From Actinomycetota bacterium (GTDB lineage: Bacteria > Actinomycetota > Thermoleophilia > Gaiellales > Gaiellaceae): a DNA stretch of 5,775 bases. This document shows positions 5,096 to 5,775 of this stretch, piece by piece. The stretch's first letter is position 1. Each line of letters begins with the position of its first letter. The translations under genes were made by a program, and so were the position numbers. Under the pieces are notes generated by a model. The model was not told the origin of the DNA. It saw only the letters and a list, made by a program, of their open reading frames with translations, and made no database searches. Where the stretch lies: positions 1 to 5,775 of the forward strand of contig JACCRW010000063.1 of assembly GCA_013813345.1 (NCBI GenBank), given 5' to 3'.

Positions 5096-5678
5096 ATGGC
5101 AACGACCTTCGATCGAGCGCGGCGGCATCGTGCCTTCGGCCGGCTCGCCCGGCTCTTGGGCGAGGCGAGCCCGCAAGACCTGCTTCCGCTCGACGAGGCG
5201 GAGCGACGACTCCGTCCGTTCGAGCGGCGCTACGCGGGCCTGCACCCGATTCCGCTCACGCAGGTGGTGGGGACGGACAGCCGAGGCGCCGACTTCGATC
5301 GCAACTTCCTCCCCCGCCGGGCCGAGATCGGGCCTCGCTGGCGAAGCGTGGAGGATGCGTTTCCCGAGGGGAACTTCCCACCGATCGTCGCCTACCGGCT
5401 CGGCGCCGCCTACTTCGTCGTCGACGGGCCACCATCGCGTCGCGATCGCCCGCCAGCGCGGGATGGAGACGATCGACGCGGAGGTGACGGAGCTGCGGGC
5501 GCGCTGGCATCTGCACGCCGACGCCGACCTCATCGAGCTGATCCACGCTGAGCAACAGCAGATCTTCATGGTCTCGAGCGGCCTCGACCGGGCGCGGCCG
5601 ACCGTCTGCATCGACTTCAGATCGACGGCGGCTATACGGCGCAGTAGCTCGCGCACCGTGGCGACACTCCGCACATGA
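5096..5678 (+). pseudogene. ParB/sulfiredoxin-fold nuclease-domain protein, frameshifted
   Basis: From ATG 5096 the frame encodes a recognisable N-terminal half: RARRHRAFGRLARLLG, then LHPIPLTQVVGTDSRGADFDRNFLPRR and FPPIVAYRLGAAYFVVDG (residue 111). The family's hallmark DGHHR should follow, but the frame changes at GGG 5426-5428. With one G fewer, the sequence continues perfectly as HHRVAIARQRGMETIDAEVTE, WHLHADADLIELIHAEQQQIF and SGLDRARP in the other frame (5430 to about 5618). The unshifted frame ends in nonsense at 5551, and the shifted one ends at TGA 5676-5678, overlapping the next ATG. These small ParB-like proteins are about 200 residues and differ from true chromosome-partitioning ParB: I see no DNA-binding helix-turn-helix and no ParA. 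The 3' end also looks abnormal after 5618. The gene is either decaying or carries a one-base sequencing error; I favour decay because the end is damaged too. Confidence 0.72.
5618..5647 (+). pseudogene. Apparent SDR C-terminal remnant (IDGGYTAQ-stop)
   Basis: In the frame shared with the downstream SDR, but separated from it by a stop, these bases read Gln-Ile-Asp-Gly-Gly-Tyr-Thr-Ala-Gln-TAG. DGGYTAQ followed directly by a stop is a very common last line of classical SDR proteins. Upstream of 5618 this frame shows no SDR resemblance, while the ParB-like frame reads well up to the same point. A deletion that joined the ParB-like gene to the last codons of a lost SDR would explain both. A chance match of eight codons, or a diverged native ParB-like end, remains possible. 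Confidence 0.4.
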
Positions 5679-5775
5679 GCCGGATCGGCGTCGTCAGCGG
5701 GGCGGGCCAAGGCCTGGGCTTCGCGCTCGCCGAAGGCCTGGCGCGGCAGCTCGCCACCGAGGACATCGTCTATCT
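5675..5775 (+). CDS. Short-chain dehydrogenase/reductase (SDR), N-terminal part (3' partial)
   Basis: The frame is open from ATG 5675 to the window end and gives 33 full codons. The first beta strand and nucleotide-binding turn are visible as IGVVSGAGQGLGFALAEGLAR. The glycine motif at residues 8-15 has Ser in place of the usual Thr (SGAGQGLG), a common variant, followed by the helix and the start of strand two (EDIVYL). This is the Rossmann NAD(P)-binding start of an SDR; the catalytic residues lie beyond the window. The ATG overlaps the terminal TGA of the frameshifted ParB-like frame (ATGA). No good Shine-Dalgarno is seen. It is a different gene from the SDR at 1553-2239. Confidence 0.82.
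   Translation, partial: MSRIGVVSGAGQGLGFALAEGLARQLATEDIVY

Noticed and set aside
2103..5366. Exact 15-base match AGGATGCGTTTCCCG at 2103-2117 and 5352-5366
   Set aside because: Both encode Asp-Ala-Phe-Pro within unrelated proteins, with no similarity on either side; chance plus shared codon preference is enough.
4734..5426. Upstream part of the open frame that ends at 5678, read as a separate protein
   Set aside because: Up to about 5426 it is an out-of-frame shadow of the alpha/beta hydrolase and of the ParB-like N terminus. Only the part after the frameshift has family resemblance.
5420..5435. Programmed ribosomal frameshift in the ParB-like gene
   Set aside because: There is no classical slippery heptamer or evident downstream stem, and this family is not known to me to use recoding. 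Decay or a sequencing error is simpler.
1..5775. CRISPR array, tRNA, rRNA, insertion sequence or attachment site
   Set aside because: No regularly spaced short repeats, no cloverleaf-like or ribosomal RNA segments, no transposase or integrase frames and no terminal inverted repeats were seen on either strand.

Overview
The window is a GC-rich, densely packed bacterial region with every gene on the + strand. Codon use is dominated by GC-ending codons, several starts and stops overlap, and a QueA-like protein is of the type I associate with actinobacteria. I infer a member of the Actinomycetota, possibly a deep branch such as Thermoleophilia. That placement comes from style and remembered family resemblance, not from a search.

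Layout: (1) 1-234, the C-terminal LuxR/NarL-type helix-turn-helix of a response regulator whose start lies outside the window. (2) 286-1149, an aldo/keto reductase with an intact catalytic tetrad, related to the YdbC/PdxI group. (3) 1218-4156, a tightly coupled gene run: a small luciferase-domain protein, an SDR oxidoreductase, a divergent QueA-family protein, a truncated MBL-fold hydrolase remnant, and a LysE/RhtB-type exporter. The junctions are TGATG, ATGA, a 13-base overlap and TGATG, so this is very probably one transcript with translational coupling. (4) 4243-5058, an alpha/beta hydrolase with a complete Ser-Asp-His triad, preceded by a short gap with a GC-rich hairpin. (5) 5096-5678, a ParB/sulfiredoxin-fold gene broken by a +1 frameshift, with an apparent SDR C-terminal scrap at its end. 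(6) 5675 to the window end, the first 33 codons of another SDR.

The most unusual DNA-level signal is a 62-base direct repeat without gaps (218-279 and 1133-1194, 49/62 identical). Each copy carries the perfect 12-base palindrome GGTCCTAGGACC centred on the stop codon of the upstream gene. One copy sits between the regulator and the aldo/keto reductase, the other between the reductase and the coupled run. A shared operator/promoter module, perhaps for the adjacent LuxR-type regulator, is the simplest reading. CTAG occurs nowhere else that I could see in the window.

The most interesting protein is the QueA-family member. It keeps the overall framework but replaces several signature motifs of true QueA, and no other queuosine gene is visible. 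Its substrate is probably not the queuosine precursor, and its neighbours (redox enzymes, a luciferase-domain protein, an exporter) suggest small-molecule chemistry. Two broken genes (3279-3512 and 5096-5678) and the SDR scrap point to local deletion and decay, although single-base assembly errors cannot be excluded for the frameshift.
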